A DNA stretch of 64,000 nt from an uncultured Pelagibacteraceae bacterium. GTDB taxonomy: Bacteria > Pseudomonadota > Alphaproteobacteria > Pelagibacterales > Pelagibacteraceae. A program made the position numbers and the translations under genes. This document shows positions 46,608 to 54,491 of this stretch, in pieces. The notes beneath the pieces were generated by a model. The model had not been told where the DNA came from. It saw only the letters and a program-made list of their open reading frames with translations, and did no database searches. Each line of letters begins with the position of its first letter. Position 1 is the first letter of the stretch. The stretch lies in assembly GCA_902618695.1 (NCBI GenBank), contig CACNCB010000002.1, positions 1 to 64,000 on the forward strand, read 5' to 3'.

Positions 46608-47782
46608 TTTATAAATTTTAACGCTTGTTTTATATCATTTATTATGTCTTTAGGATCTTCAAGTCCAATATGCATCCTTATTATATGTTCATCCTTATTT
46701 ATATATGTAAATTGTCTCTTACCTAGTGCTTGGTGTGTTTGATAAAGAGCTAAGCTTTCAAAACCTCCCCAACTAAACCCATATCCAAAAAGTTTTAACG
46801 AATTTACGAATTTTAACACTGAGTTTTTATTTTTTGATTTTATTTTAAATCCTAATAAACCTGAAGCTCCAGAATAATATTTTTTCCATAATTTATAATT
46901 TTGACTACCTTTCTTATATGGATAAAAAACTTTAATTATTTTTTTTTGTTTTGATAAAAACTTTGAAACTTCTAAAGCATTTTCCTGATGTTTGTCTAAT
47001 CTTACATCTAAAGTTCTTATTCCTCTAAGAATCAAATATGCGTCATCTGGACCTAATCTTAGTCCTGAAACCTTGCTTGTTTGTTCAACCAATTTAAAAA
47101 CTCTTTTACTTATAGCTAAACTGCCACCCATTACATCTGAATGACCAGAATAATATTTTGTTGCAGAAACAATTGACATATCAAAACCTAACTTTATTGG
47201 TTTTAAAAAATAAGGTGTTCCCCAAGTATTATCTATGGCTGTATAAATTTTATTTTTTTTTGCTAATGCAACTATTTTAGATAAATCTTGAAATTCAAAA
47301 GTGTTACTTCCAGGATTTTCAACAAAAATAAGTTTTGTTTTTTTTGTAATCTTGCTTTTCAGATCATTAAAGTCGTTTGGGTTATAAAATATAGCTCTAA
47401 TATTAAATTTTTTAAGGTAAGTTTCTGTTAAAAGTCTTGATGGCGAGTAAACTGAGTCTGTAACAAGTATTTCATCATCGGGTTTCACTACGCTTAACAC
47501 TCCAAGAAATATTGCTCCAAAACCAGTAGGAGTTAGGTAAACCTTATAACATTCTTCAATTTTTCTTAAAATTTGTTGTAAAGCATATGTTGTGGATGTT
47601 CCCTGCCGGCCATAATCAAAATTTCCACTTACTGGATCTTTTAAATATTTATTTTGTTTTTTTTTTATATCCTGCATAGATTTAAAAATAATAGTAGAAG
47701 CTCTAACAACAGGAGGGTTTACTGACTGATTATGAAAATCTTTAGCTGTATGCTTGAGAAATGTCTTAAAAGAATTGCTCAT
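46604..47782 (-). CDS. metC: Cys/Met metabolism PLP enzyme, probable cystathionine beta-lyase
   Basis: The 392-residue fold type I PLP enzyme has YGRQGTSTTYALQQIL near residue 52, the Tyr/Asp region around VENPGSNTFE and AIDNTWGTPYFLKP, and the PLP lysine in SIVSATKYYSGHSDVMGG near 210. The sequence is nearest to cystathionine beta-lyases, which release homocysteine, but gamma-lyase or synthase activity cannot be excluded. It overlaps the MFS carrier by 4 bases and is divergent from the 27-residue peptide gene. Confidence 0.85.
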   Translation of the reverse strand: MSNSFKTFLKHTAKDFHNQSVNPPVVRASTIIFKSMQDIKKKQNKYLKDPVSGNFDYGRQGTSTTYALQQILRKIEECYKVYLTPTGFGAIFLGVLSVVKPDDEILVTDSVYSPSRLLTETYLKKFNIRAIFYNPNDFNDLKSKITKKTKLIFVENPGSNTFEFQDLSKIVALAKKNKIYTAIDNTWGTPYFLKPIKLGFDMSIVSATKYYSGHSDVMGGSLAISKRVFKLVEQTSKVSGLRLGPDDAYLILRGIRTLDVRLDKHQENALEVSKFLSKQKKIIKVFYPYKKGSQNYKLWKKYYSGASGLLGFKIKSKNKNSVLKFVNSLKLFGYGFSWGGFESLALYQTHQALGKRQFTYINKDEHIIRMHIGLEDPKDIINDIKQALKFIK

Positions 47783-47790
47783 AATTAAAT

Positions 47791-47819
47791 TTGATATGTT
47801 GAAAAGACAATGCTATATC
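47791..47819 (+). promoter_or_regulatory. Sigma-70 type promoter for the 27-codon peptide gene
   Basis: TTGATA at 47791-47796 and TATATC at 47814-47819 are separated by exactly 17 bases, close to the sigma-70 consensus. Transcription would start near 47826, giving a leader of about 30 bases ending in AGAAGGA just before the ATG at 47858. The site also lies beside the metC start but points the other way. Confidence 0.6.
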
Positions 47820-47857
47820 CGACCAATAATTTCAATTAAATTATAAGAAGGAAAAAA

Positions 47858-47941
47858 ATGGGTTATCCAAAAAAACATAGAGGTCGAAGAAAACAAGGTT
47901 CAAAAAAAAGAAGAGCTAAGAGAAAAAATAAGAAAAAGTAG
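47858..47941 (+). CDS. 27-residue Lys/Arg-rich peptide
   Basis: ATG at 47858 encodes 27 residues beginning MGYPKKHRGRRKQGSKKRRA and ending in a poly-basic tail. About half or more of the residues are Lys or Arg, with no acidic residue. It has a good Shine-Dalgarno sequence (AGAAGGA) and a consensus-like promoter just upstream, and is 6 bases before the next gene. The composition is like small ribosomal extension proteins (Thx-type or the basic C-terminal segment of mitochondrial mS38), but no specific homology can be claimed. It is too short for routine gene calling. Confidence 0.72.
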   Translation: MGYPKKHRGRRKQGSKKRRAKRKNKKK

Positions 47942-47947
47942 CCTCTA

Positions 47948-48652
47948 ATGGAGCAAATTCAAAAAGCAAAATCCATTAGTATTTGGATTTTTATAATTCC
48001 TTTTGTAGCTGTTAATACGTGTTTAATAATAACAACACAATTACATTTTCTTATAGATGCACCTTACAGAATTTTTTCAACTTTTCCTTATTTGGATGGA
48101 GGTGTTTCAATAAGTAGAACAGCTAGATATTTTCCAACTTATTTAATTTTTAAACCTGCTATGTTTTTAACTACTTATCTTTTAATAAAATATTGGATTT
48201 ATAGTGCAAATATAGTTAATCATTTCGAGGAAAATCATAAGTATAAAAAAAAAATTTTATTTTTTGGTATAGCCTCTGCCATTGCATTAACAATACACGC
48301 TATATTTTTGGGGATAAAATTTGATAACGATCTATATAAATTGTTTAGACGTGTAATAATGTTGTCTTTCATAGTTTTTGAAATTGTTGCTCAAACATAT
48401 TTAGTTATAACGCTATACTCATTTAGACAAAAATTAGAAAATTACATAAATAATATTTTTCTCAAATTTAAAATAATTCTAGTTTCTACATTAATTATTG
48501 TGGCATTGATAAGTATTCCAATAATTAGTTTACCAGGTGATGAAATATTTGGATTTAATCTTAAATTCTTAAAGCATGCTCTTGAGTGGGACTATTTTAT
48601 TGGTGTCATTTCTTTTTATTTATTAACTTTTTATATGTGGAAGAAAAGTTAA
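47948..48652 (+). CDS. Six-helix membrane protein, possibly Frag1/DRAM/Sfk1-like
   Basis: The 234-residue protein has six hydrophobic helices (about residues 11-35, 65-85, 102-122, 133-155, 173-193, 214-231). The first loop has [20 protein letters not shown] and the last helix starts LEWDYFIG. This helix number and the loop resemble Frag1/DRAM/Sfk1 proteins, but I am not certain. It starts 6 bases after the 27-residue peptide gene and its 3' end overlaps the convergent mnmA by 4 bases. Confidence 0.6.
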   Translation: MEQIQKAKSISIWIFIIPFVAVNTCLIITTQLHFLIDAPYRIFSTFPYLDGGVSISRTARYFPTYLIFKPAMFLTTYLLIKYWIYSANIVNHFEENHKYKKKILFFGIASAIALTIHAIFLGIKFDNDLYKLFRRVIMLSFIVFEIVAQTYLVITLYSFRQKLENYINNIFLKFKIILVSTLIIVALISIPIISLPGDEIFGFNLKFLKHALEWDYFIGVISFYLLTFYMWKKS

Positions 48653-49767
48653 TTTGATATCCAACCACCACCAAGCACTTTATAGCCAAACTGATCTTTA
48701 CAATAAAAGACACATGCTTGACCAGGTGAAATACCATCTTCTGGAAATACTAAATTAACTTTAGCATTATCTTTATCTATAAGATCAACTTTTGCCTCCA
48801 ATAAGTTTCCAGTAGATCTAACTTTAACAAATAGATTTTGGTTTAAATCCTCTTTGCTGGTTAATAAATTTATTTGCTTTAAAGAAATTATTTTTTTTCC
48901 AAGTTTTTCTTTGGGTCCAACAATTATTTCATTTTGATCTGAATTGATCTTTAATACATAAAGAGGTTCTTTATCTGAAACTTTAATGCCTTTACGTTGT
49001 CCAATTGTAAAATTAATAATTCCATCATGAACACCAATTACATCCCCGTCTAAATTTTTTATATTTCCTTTCTGAAAGGAGTCTGGTCTAAATTTTTGGA
49101 TTACAGAAGCATAATCTCCGTTAGGAACAAAACAAATGTCCTGACTATCAGGTTTATCAGCAACGTTTAAATCTAGATTTTTTGCAATTTCTCTAGTTTT
49201 GTCTTTTAACATTCCACCTAATGGAAATCTTAAATAATCTAATTGTTCTCTAGTTGTATTGAATAAAAAATAACTTTGGTCCCTATTTTCATCTATTGCT
49301 CTATACATATTTGTAGTTTTGTTTTCTGTGATACTTTTTACATAGTGTCCTGTAACCAAAGCATCAGCTTTTAGCTCTTTTGATACTTCAAATAAATCTT
49401 TAAATTTTACAGTTTGATTACACTGAACACATGGAATTGGTGTTTCACCTTTTAAATAACTCTCAACAAAATTATCAATAACGCCTTGCTTAAACTTATC
49501 TTGGTAATATAAAATTTTATGCTCTATACCTAACTTATGTGCAACACGTTTAGCGTCCATTATATCTTGACCTGAACAACATTGTTTTGATGCAGCTACT
49601 TCTTTGCCATCATCATAAAGTTTTAAAGTTATTCCAATTACATTATAACCCTCTTTTTTCATGATACCTGCTACAGTGGAAGAATCTACTCCACCCGACA
49701 TTGCAACAACTACAGTAGTATCTGAAGGTTTTTTATCAATGCCAATAGAATTTAAATCTTTATTCAT
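48649..49767 (-). CDS. mnmA: tRNA-specific 2-thiouridylase MnmA
   Basis: MnmA adds sulfur at position 2 of wobble uridine in tRNA for Lys, Glu and Gln. The 372-residue protein has the PP-loop [11 protein letters not shown] near residue 25, the catalytic Cys in [11 protein letters not shown] near 118, and the second Cys in [13 protein letters not shown] near 213. The C-terminal barrel motif FTIGQRKG is near 255. All key residues are present. Confidence 0.95.
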   Translation of the reverse strand: MNKDLNSIGIDKKPSDTTVVVAMSGGVDSSTVAGIMKKEGYNVIGITLKLYDDGKEVAASKQCCSGQDIMDAKRVAHKLGIEHKILYYQDKFKQGVIDNFVESYLKGETPIPCVQCNQTVKFKDLFEVSKELKADALVTGHYVKSITENKTTNMYRAIDENRDQSYFLFNTTREQLDYLRFPLGGMLKDKTREIAKNLDLNVADKPDSQDICFVPNGDYASVIQKFRPDSFQKGNIKNLDGDVIGVHDGIINFTIGQRKGIKVSDKEPLYVLKINSDQNEIIVGPKEKLGKKIISLKQINLLTSKEDLNQNLFVKVRSTGNLLEAKVDLIDKDNAKVNLVFPEDGISPGQACVFYCKDQFGYKVLGGGWISN

Positions 49768-49808
49768 AAGGTGGTATTTATACTTATTTACAATATAAAT
49801 TAAATTAA

Positions 49809-49979
49809 ATGATTTTAGATTATGAACCAGGTGACAAAGTCACAAATCCTCAAAAAAAAGAATGGGGAATTGGGCAAGTTCAATCTATAATTAACGATAA
49901 AGTTACAGTTAATTTTGAAAATGCTGGAAAAAAAGTGATTAATGCAAAAAATATAGAATTAAAAAAACTTGGAAAATAA
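49809..49979 (+). CDS. DUF3553 family small protein (56 aa)
   Basis: ATG at 49809 gives 56 residues matching the DUF3553 pattern: [20 protein letters not shown] near residues 8-27, then [20 protein letters not shown]. This resembles the KOW/Tudor-like beta domain found at the end of UvrD-type helicases in some bacteria. The role of the stand-alone form is unknown. It is 2 bases before the GTG start of cysQ, so the two are probably co-translated. Confidence 0.85.
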   Translation: MILDYEPGDKVTNPQKKEWGIGQVQSIINDKVTVNFENAGKKVINAKNIELKKLGK

Positions 49980-49981
49980 AA

Positions 49982-50746
49982 GTGAACTTAAAAGAGATTG
50001 TTGAAAATTTAATTGAAAATTTCATGGAAGCAGGAGATTTGGCTTTAAGATTAAGAGAAAGAGGATTAGTAAAAAAAATAAAATCAGACAATACACCGGT
50101 AAGTAATGGTGATTTGGAAGTAAACAAATTTATATCAAAAAAAATTTCTGAGATTACTCCTAATTTACCTATCATTTCAGAGGAGACCTCTGAAAATAAA
50201 GATAACCTAAGTTTAAAAGATTTCTGGCTTGTTGATCCTATTGATGGAACTTATGATTATATTAATAATTTAGAAGAATTTACCATTAATGCTGGTTTGA
50301 TAATTAATAATAAACCTGTTGCAGGATTAATAAATGCTCCAGCGAAAAAAAGAATGTTTTACTCATTTGAAAAAGATAATGCTTTTGAGCTTAGCAGTGG
50401 TAAAAAAATAAACTTAAGTAATTTACCTGCTAAGAAAACAGAAAATTTAAAATTTATTTCATACTCAACTAAAATAAAACCTGAAATTCAAAAAATTTAT
50501 TATGATCTGGGAGTAAAAGAACATATTAGAATGAAAAGTTCTTTAAAATTCTGTGTTGTTGCGGCTGGTGAATATGATGGTTACGTTGCTGAACCCAGGG
50601 CATATGAATGGGATATCGCAGCTGGTCATGCAATCTTAGAACACGCTGGTGGAACTGTAACTGATTTTGATGGAAATGAAATTTTATATGGTAAAAAAGA
50701 TCTTAAAAATCCAAGTATAATTTTGAAAAATAAAAATATTTTATAA
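49982..50746 (+). CDS. cysQ: 3'(2'),5'-bisphosphate nucleotidase (CysQ, inositol monophosphatase family)
   Basis: CysQ removes the 3'-phosphate of PAP/PAPS and helps sulfur assimilation and turnover of nucleotide by-products. The family motifs are ISEETSENKDN near residue 60, the metal site WLVDPIDGTYDYINN near 80-94, and WDIAAGHAILEHAGG near 209. GTG at 49982 is chosen as start, because there is no nearer ATG upstream and DUF3553 ends at 49979. The next ORF starts on its stop codon. The product has 254 residues. Confidence 0.9.
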   Translation: MNLKEIVENLIENFMEAGDLALRLRERGLVKKIKSDNTPVSNGDLEVNKFISKKISEITPNLPIISEETSENKDNLSLKDFWLVDPIDGTYDYINNLEEFTINAGLIINNKPVAGLINAPAKKRMFYSFEKDNAFELSSGKKINLSNLPAKKTENLKFISYSTKIKPEIQKIYYDLGVKEHIRMKSSLKFCVVAAGEYDGYVAEPRAYEWDIAAGHAILEHAGGTVTDFDGNEILYGKKDLKNPSIILKNKNIL

Positions 50747-50889
50747 TGGATGAGCAAATAAGAATAATATTAATAATTATTGTTTCAGTTTCAATTTTTG
50801 GATTATTGGTGTTCGTTTTCGTAAAAAATTACGTAAGAAATAAAATAAATCAACTTGTAAAAGAAGAAAAAGATAAAAAGTTAAAGTAG
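50746..50889 (+). CDS. Small single-helix membrane protein (47 aa)
   Basis: ATG at 50746 shares one base with the cysQ stop. The 47-residue product has one hydrophobic helix (residues about 6-26) followed by a charged cytoplasmic tail VKNYVRNKINQLVKEEKDKK. The stop lies 9 bases inside the convergent recX. The coupling with cysQ supports it being real, though no family is recognised. Confidence 0.6.
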   Translation: MDEQIRIILIIIVSVSIFGLLVFVFVKNYVRNKINQLVKEEKDKKLK

Positions 50890-51444
50890 ATTTATTATTT
50901 TTAGATATTCATCTTTTTGTATATCCATGACTTTTTTTGATGTTTCAAAATCAAAGCCATTTCTTGCAAGTAAGGATATATCTTTTTTATAAAACAAAAT
51001 TCTATTATCCTCTGCTCTGGCTGGACCAATTTTTTTTTTTTTACATAATTTTATTGCTGAAAAAAAATCTTGATCGGAATTATCTTCTTTTATTTTTTCG
51101 ACTGTATCCTTAATAAATGTTTCGTTAATTCCTTTTCCAATTAAATAATTTCTAATCTTATTAATTGAATTTCCTCTTTGAATCATACTTTTAGCTTTAC
51201 TTTCTGAATAAAATTGATCATTTATAAATCTATTTTTTTCTAGATCAGACAAAACAATATCAATCAATTTATTTACATCTTTTTTTCTTACATCGGATAC
51301 AGATAGTTTCAGGTATTTTTTTAATAAATAAGTTTTAAGTTGTTGTTTTGAAGGAGCATACTTTTCAACATAAGCAAAGGCAAAATTACGCATCTCATCA
51401 ACAGTTACTTGAAGTGTTTTTTTTCTATTTCTTATAGGAATCAT
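50881..51444 (-). CDS. recX: RecX family regulatory protein
   Basis: RecX binds RecA filaments and modulates recombination. The 187-residue protein has the three-helix repeats of the family: RNFAFAYVEKYAPSKQQLKT near residue 20, LEKNRFINDQFYSESKAKSM near 71, and RGNSINKIRNYLIGKGI near 92. No recA is nearby. Convergent overlap of 9 bases with the small membrane ORF. The assignment rests on repeat pattern and length. Confidence 0.8.
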   Translation of the reverse strand: MIPIRNRKKTLQVTVDEMRNFAFAYVEKYAPSKQQLKTYLLKKYLKLSVSDVRKKDVNKLIDIVLSDLEKNRFINDQFYSESKAKSMIQRGNSINKIRNYLIGKGINETFIKDTVEKIKEDNSDQDFFSAIKLCKKKKIGPARAEDNRILFYKKDISLLARNGFDFETSKKVMDIQKDEYLKIINLL

Positions 51445-51470
51445 TGTTAGATTTAATATAATATATTTAA

Positions 51471-51944
51471 ATGATTGAACAAATTTATACTTATTTCACA
51501 ATTGAAACACTTTATATGTGGATCAACCTTGGAGTTCTACCTTTTTGGTTTATCTTGATAGTGTTTCCTCAATCACATTTAAGTAGAATTTTTGTAACAT
51601 CAATCTTTCCTTTTTTCATATTAAGTGGTGTGTATATCTTTATCTTATATAAATCTTATTTAATTGGTTACGATTTTGATGGAAATTTCTCTCTTTATCT
51701 TGGTCTAAGTGAGCTATCTAGATTGTTTGAAGACCATTTATACATAATGATATTTTGGACTCATTTCATAGCAATAAACTTATTTATTGGTGGCTGGATT
51801 GTTAAAGACTCTCAAAAATTTTCTATAAACAAAGTTTTGATGGCTGCGCCATTAATTGTGACTTATTTAATTGGTCCTATAGGTTTATTTTTATATTGGA
51901 TAATTAGAATTTTTTACGCAAAAAGAATTGGTTTGTATGAGTAA
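51471..51944 (+). CDS. ABA4-like (DUF4281) membrane protein
   Basis: The 157-residue protein has four hydrophobic helices and the family pattern FWTHFIAINLFIGGWIVKDS near residue 99, then LIGPIGLFLYWIIRIF near 133. ABA4-like proteins take their name from a plant neoxanthin-pathway protein, while the bacterial role is unknown. It overlaps the next ORF by 8 bases. Confidence 0.75.
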   Translation: MIEQIYTYFTIETLYMWINLGVLPFWFILIVFPQSHLSRIFVTSIFPFFILSGVYIFILYKSYLIGYDFDGNFSLYLGLSELSRLFEDHLYIMIFWTHFIAINLFIGGWIVKDSQKFSINKVLMAAPLIVTYLIGPIGLFLYWIIRIFYAKRIGLYE

Positions 51945-52515
51945 TCATGTAGATTTTTATTTCGATATAATTAGCCCCTATGCATACATCGCACACAAAA
52001 AAATTCTTAAATATAAAAATATCACATTTAATTACAAACCAATTTATTTAGGAGGTCTCCATAAACTAGCTGGAATTGATTCACCTGCATTCAACAAATA
52101 TAAATTAAAAAATAATATTAATGATTGCAATTTAGTGTCTGAAAAAAACAATATTGCATTCAAATGGAATTCAAATTTTCCAATAAATTCTTTAAATATA
52201 ATGAGAGGATATATTTGTGTTAGTAAGGATAAACAAAACGATTACTTGAATTATTTTTTTGATGCTTATTGGAAAGATAATCATGACTTATCAAATGTTG
52301 AGAATATGTCTAAACTAATAAGGGATTTAAATATTGATAGTGATGAATTTTTTCAATCTATAAAAGAACAATCAGTTAAAGATCAATTGATTAAATTAAC
52401 TACTGATGCTTTTGAAAAAGAAGTTTTTGGAACTCCTACTTTTATAGTAAATAATAAAATTTTTTGGGGACAAGATAGACTTGAATATGCTTTAGAAGAA
52501 TTTAATGCTAATTAA
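51937..52515 (+). CDS. DsbA-family 2-hydroxychromene-2-carboxylate isomerase-like protein
   Basis: ATG at 51937 gives 192 residues with the thioredoxin-fold glutathione-binding motif HVDFYFDIISPYAYIAHKKI near residues 4-23 (SPYAY, no CXXC). Asn/Phe segments such as FPINSLNIMRGYI follow, and the C-terminal FGTPTFIVNNKIFWGQDRLE near 164-183. The family includes kappa-class glutathione transferases and NahD-like isomerases. The substrate is unknown. The frame open to TTG 51928 adds three residues inside the ABA4-like gene and is rejected. Confidence 0.85.
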   Translation: MSNHVDFYFDIISPYAYIAHKKILKYKNITFNYKPIYLGGLHKLAGIDSPAFNKYKLKNNINDCNLVSEKNNIAFKWNSNFPINSLNIMRGYICVSKDKQNDYLNYFFDAYWKDNHDLSNVENMSKLIRDLNIDSDEFFQSIKEQSVKDQLIKLTTDAFEKEVFGTPTFIVNNKIFWGQDRLEYALEEFNAN

Positions 52516-52895
52516 ATTATTTTAAATTTGCTACTAGCTATAGAACCAAACCCACCGTCAATGTGTGATACTTTTTGATATCCCATATCTTTTAAAGATT
52601 TTACAGCTAAAGCTGATCTTACACCTCCTGCACAAAATAAAACAAATTCTTTATTTTGGTCTATTTGACCATTTTGAAATACAGGGCTATTTGGATCTAA
52701 ATAAACTTCAAGCATTCCTCTTGGAATATGACTTGCTCCTTCAACACTACCTGTATTTTCTAGTTCATTACTTTCTCTTATATCGATTAGATTGCAATTT
52801 TGATCTTGGACCATTTGAAAAGCTTCATCTGCATTAATTGTTTTAATCTCTTTTAAAGTTTCACTAACTAGAGTTTGTAATGATTTAATGACCAT
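52512..52895 (-). CDS. Rhodanese-like sulfurtransferase
   Basis: ATG at 52895 gives 127 residues. The longer frame to 52940 would overlap the divergent gene at 52921. The rhodanese domain has the CDC25-like start LIDIRESNELENTGSVEGAS and the active Cys in LFCAGGVRSALAV near residue 91. The active-site loop CAGGVR is intact. It may mobilise sulfur for biosynthesis, but the partner is unknown. Confidence 0.87.
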   Translation of the reverse strand: MVIKSLQTLVSETLKEIKTINADEAFQMVQDQNCNLIDIRESNELENTGSVEGASHIPRGMLEVYLDPNSPVFQNGQIDQNKEFVLFCAGGVRSALAVKSLKDMGYQKVSHIDGGFGSIASSKFKII

Positions 52896-52920
52896 AATAT
52901 TATAGAACCTATAACACATT

Positions 52921-53898
52921 ATGAAAAAATTTTTTATCAAAATCTGTAAATTTTTAGGATACGAAATTTTAGATCAAAATAATTTTTCGTCTCCAACATT
53001 AGGAAAGGAATTAAATGAAGAACTATCGATTTTGAATGAAAAATCTATAGTTTTACCTTTAGGTGAAGTAAAAATTACAAAAAAAGTAAATTCAATACTA
53101 ATTGTACTAAGGATAAATACAGATATTGAGATTTGGGATCAAAATAGAAGGAGGTTATTTGAGTATCCAAAAATTGAATATACTAAAAGATCATTAAATT
53201 CGCTTATTAGATCAATTAATTTTTTTAAAAATAAGCACCCCACCATAAATGTTAAAACAATAATTGTTGATGACAATTCAAGTAATGAAAACCTAAATAT
53301 AATTAAAAATATAATTGATGGAAATAATATAGAGATAATCAATGTAGATTACTCAAAATATAAAAAGGAAATATCAGAACAAAAAAACAAAGAAACTTTT
53401 GCAAACCTTGCAAGTTTACTTCAAAGTTTTGAGATTGGAAAAGATACAGGTGAAGATTTAATTTACTTTATTGAGGATGATTATTTACATTTTGAACCAA
53501 TGTTGGAGGAAATGGTAGCTTCTTATGAAAGAATTGCATCACAAATAAATAAGGATATTTTTATGTGTCCATCTGATTATCCTTATCTTTACATGAATAA
53601 TGAAAAAACAAATGTATTGATTGGTAATAAACGCCATTGGAGAACTGTAGATAAAACACTATGTACCTTACTAACAACTAAAAACTTATTAGATAAATAT
53701 TGGGATAACTTTTATAAGAATTGTCTAGATAGACACGATCCATTTGAAAAATATTTAAATGAAATATATTCAAAAGAAATTTGTATTTCTCCGTTAAAAA
53801 GTTTATCACTACATCTAACAAATATTAATTCAAGTTACGGTTTATCACCTTTAATTGATTACAAAAAACTTTGGGATGAAAACGAAATAAATGATTAA
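52921..53898 (+). CDS. Probable GT-A type glycosyltransferase-like protein
   Basis: The 325-residue protein has no clear signal peptide and shows features of a family 2-like nucleotide-sugar glycosyltransferase. These are TIIVDDNSSNENL near residue 118 and an EDDYLHFEP metal-site-like motif near 187, then DRHDPFEKYLNEIY near 278. The N-terminal 90 residues are an unrecognised extension. The acceptor is unknown and the assignment is tentative. The 3' end overlaps bcp by 8 bases. Confidence 0.6.
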   Translation: MKKFFIKICKFLGYEILDQNNFSSPTLGKELNEELSILNEKSIVLPLGEVKITKKVNSILIVLRINTDIEIWDQNRRRLFEYPKIEYTKRSLNSLIRSINFFKNKHPTINVKTIIVDDNSSNENLNIIKNIIDGNNIEIINVDYSKYKKEISEQKNKETFANLASLLQSFEIGKDTGEDLIYFIEDDYLHFEPMLEEMVASYERIASQINKDIFMCPSDYPYLYMNNEKTNVLIGNKRHWRTVDKTLCTLLTTKNLLDKYWDNFYKNCLDRHDPFEKYLNEIYSKEICISPLKSLSLHLTNINSSYGLSPLIDYKKLWDENEIND

Positions 53899-54361
53899 AG
53901 AAAATACAAAAGCACCAATTTTTAAATTACCATCTACAAACAAAAAAGAATACTCTCTTAAAGACTCCTTAGGAAATTATGTAATTATTTATTTTTACCC
54001 TAAAGATGACACTCCAGGATGCACAATTGAAACAAATGATTTTAATAAATTACTTCCAAAATTTAAAAAATTAAACTGTGAAGTTTTGGGTATTTCTAAA
54101 GATAATTTAAAAAGTCATGATAAATTTAGAGATAAATACAAAATTAAATTTGATTTACTTGCTGACGAAGAATTAAAAGTTCTTAAAAAGTATAAAGTTT
54201 GGGGTAAGAAAAAATTTATGGGCCGTGAATTTATGGGTATAATTAGATCAACTTACTTAATCGATAATAAAGGTAAAATAATTAAGGTTTGGGAGAACGT
54301 TAAAGTTAAAGACCATGCTAAAGAAGTCTTAAAAACTATACAAAATATCGTAAAAAAATAA
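53891..54361 (+). CDS. bcp: Thioredoxin-dependent thiol peroxidase (Bcp/PrxQ)
   Basis: The 156-residue peroxiredoxin has the peroxidatic Cys in YPKDDTPGCTIETNDF near residue 45 and the thioredoxin fold with NYVIIYFYPKD near 30. The resolving-Cys position five residues after the peroxidatic Cys (TIETN) has no Cys, so a 1-Cys mechanism is likely, as in some PrxQ proteins. It ends at a strong plus-strand hairpin terminator. Confidence 0.9.
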   Translation: MIKENTKAPIFKLPSTNKKEYSLKDSLGNYVIIYFYPKDDTPGCTIETNDFNKLLPKFKKLNCEVLGISKDNLKSHDKFRDKYKIKFDLLADEELKVLKKYKVWGKKKFMGREFMGIIRSTYLIDNKGKIIKVWENVKVKDHAKEVLKTIQNIVKK

Positions 54362-54389
54362 AAAGACCCCTTATTTCTAAGGGGCCTTT
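54362..54389 (+). terminator. Hairpin terminator downstream of bcp
   Basis: CCCCTTA (54367-54373) pairs with TAAGGGG (54378-54384) across a 4-base loop. Outer AAAG/CTTT pairs extend the stem after one mismatch. It directly follows the bcp stop codon. There is only a short T tract, so this is a probable but not perfect intrinsic terminator. Confidence 0.65.
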
Positions 54390-54432
54390 AGTTAACTAAC
54401 TAGAGAGAGAGATTATAGTTAATTTTTTTTAT

Positions 54433-54479
54433 TAGAGGCTCTTCAATGAGATAACGACATGGAGATCGAAGAGCCTCTA
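54433..54479. repeat. Perfect 12-base inverted repeat at the 3' end of amt
   Basis: TAGAGGCTCTTC (54433-54444) and GAAGAGCCTCTA (54468-54479) form a perfect 12-base stem with a 23-base loop, just past the amt stop at 54492. Read on the amt strand there is no T tract after the stem (it is followed by ATAAAAAAAA), so it is not a classical intrinsic terminator. It may stabilise the amt 3' end or act with Rho. The loop is long for either role. Confidence 0.6.
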
Positions 54480-54491
54480 TATTACATGCAA

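Noticed and set aside
47783-47857. SAM-type riboswitch for the metC-like gene
   Set aside because: The gap holds only about 75 bases with no pseudoknot-like pairing that I can see, and its sequence is explained by the opposite-strand promoter.
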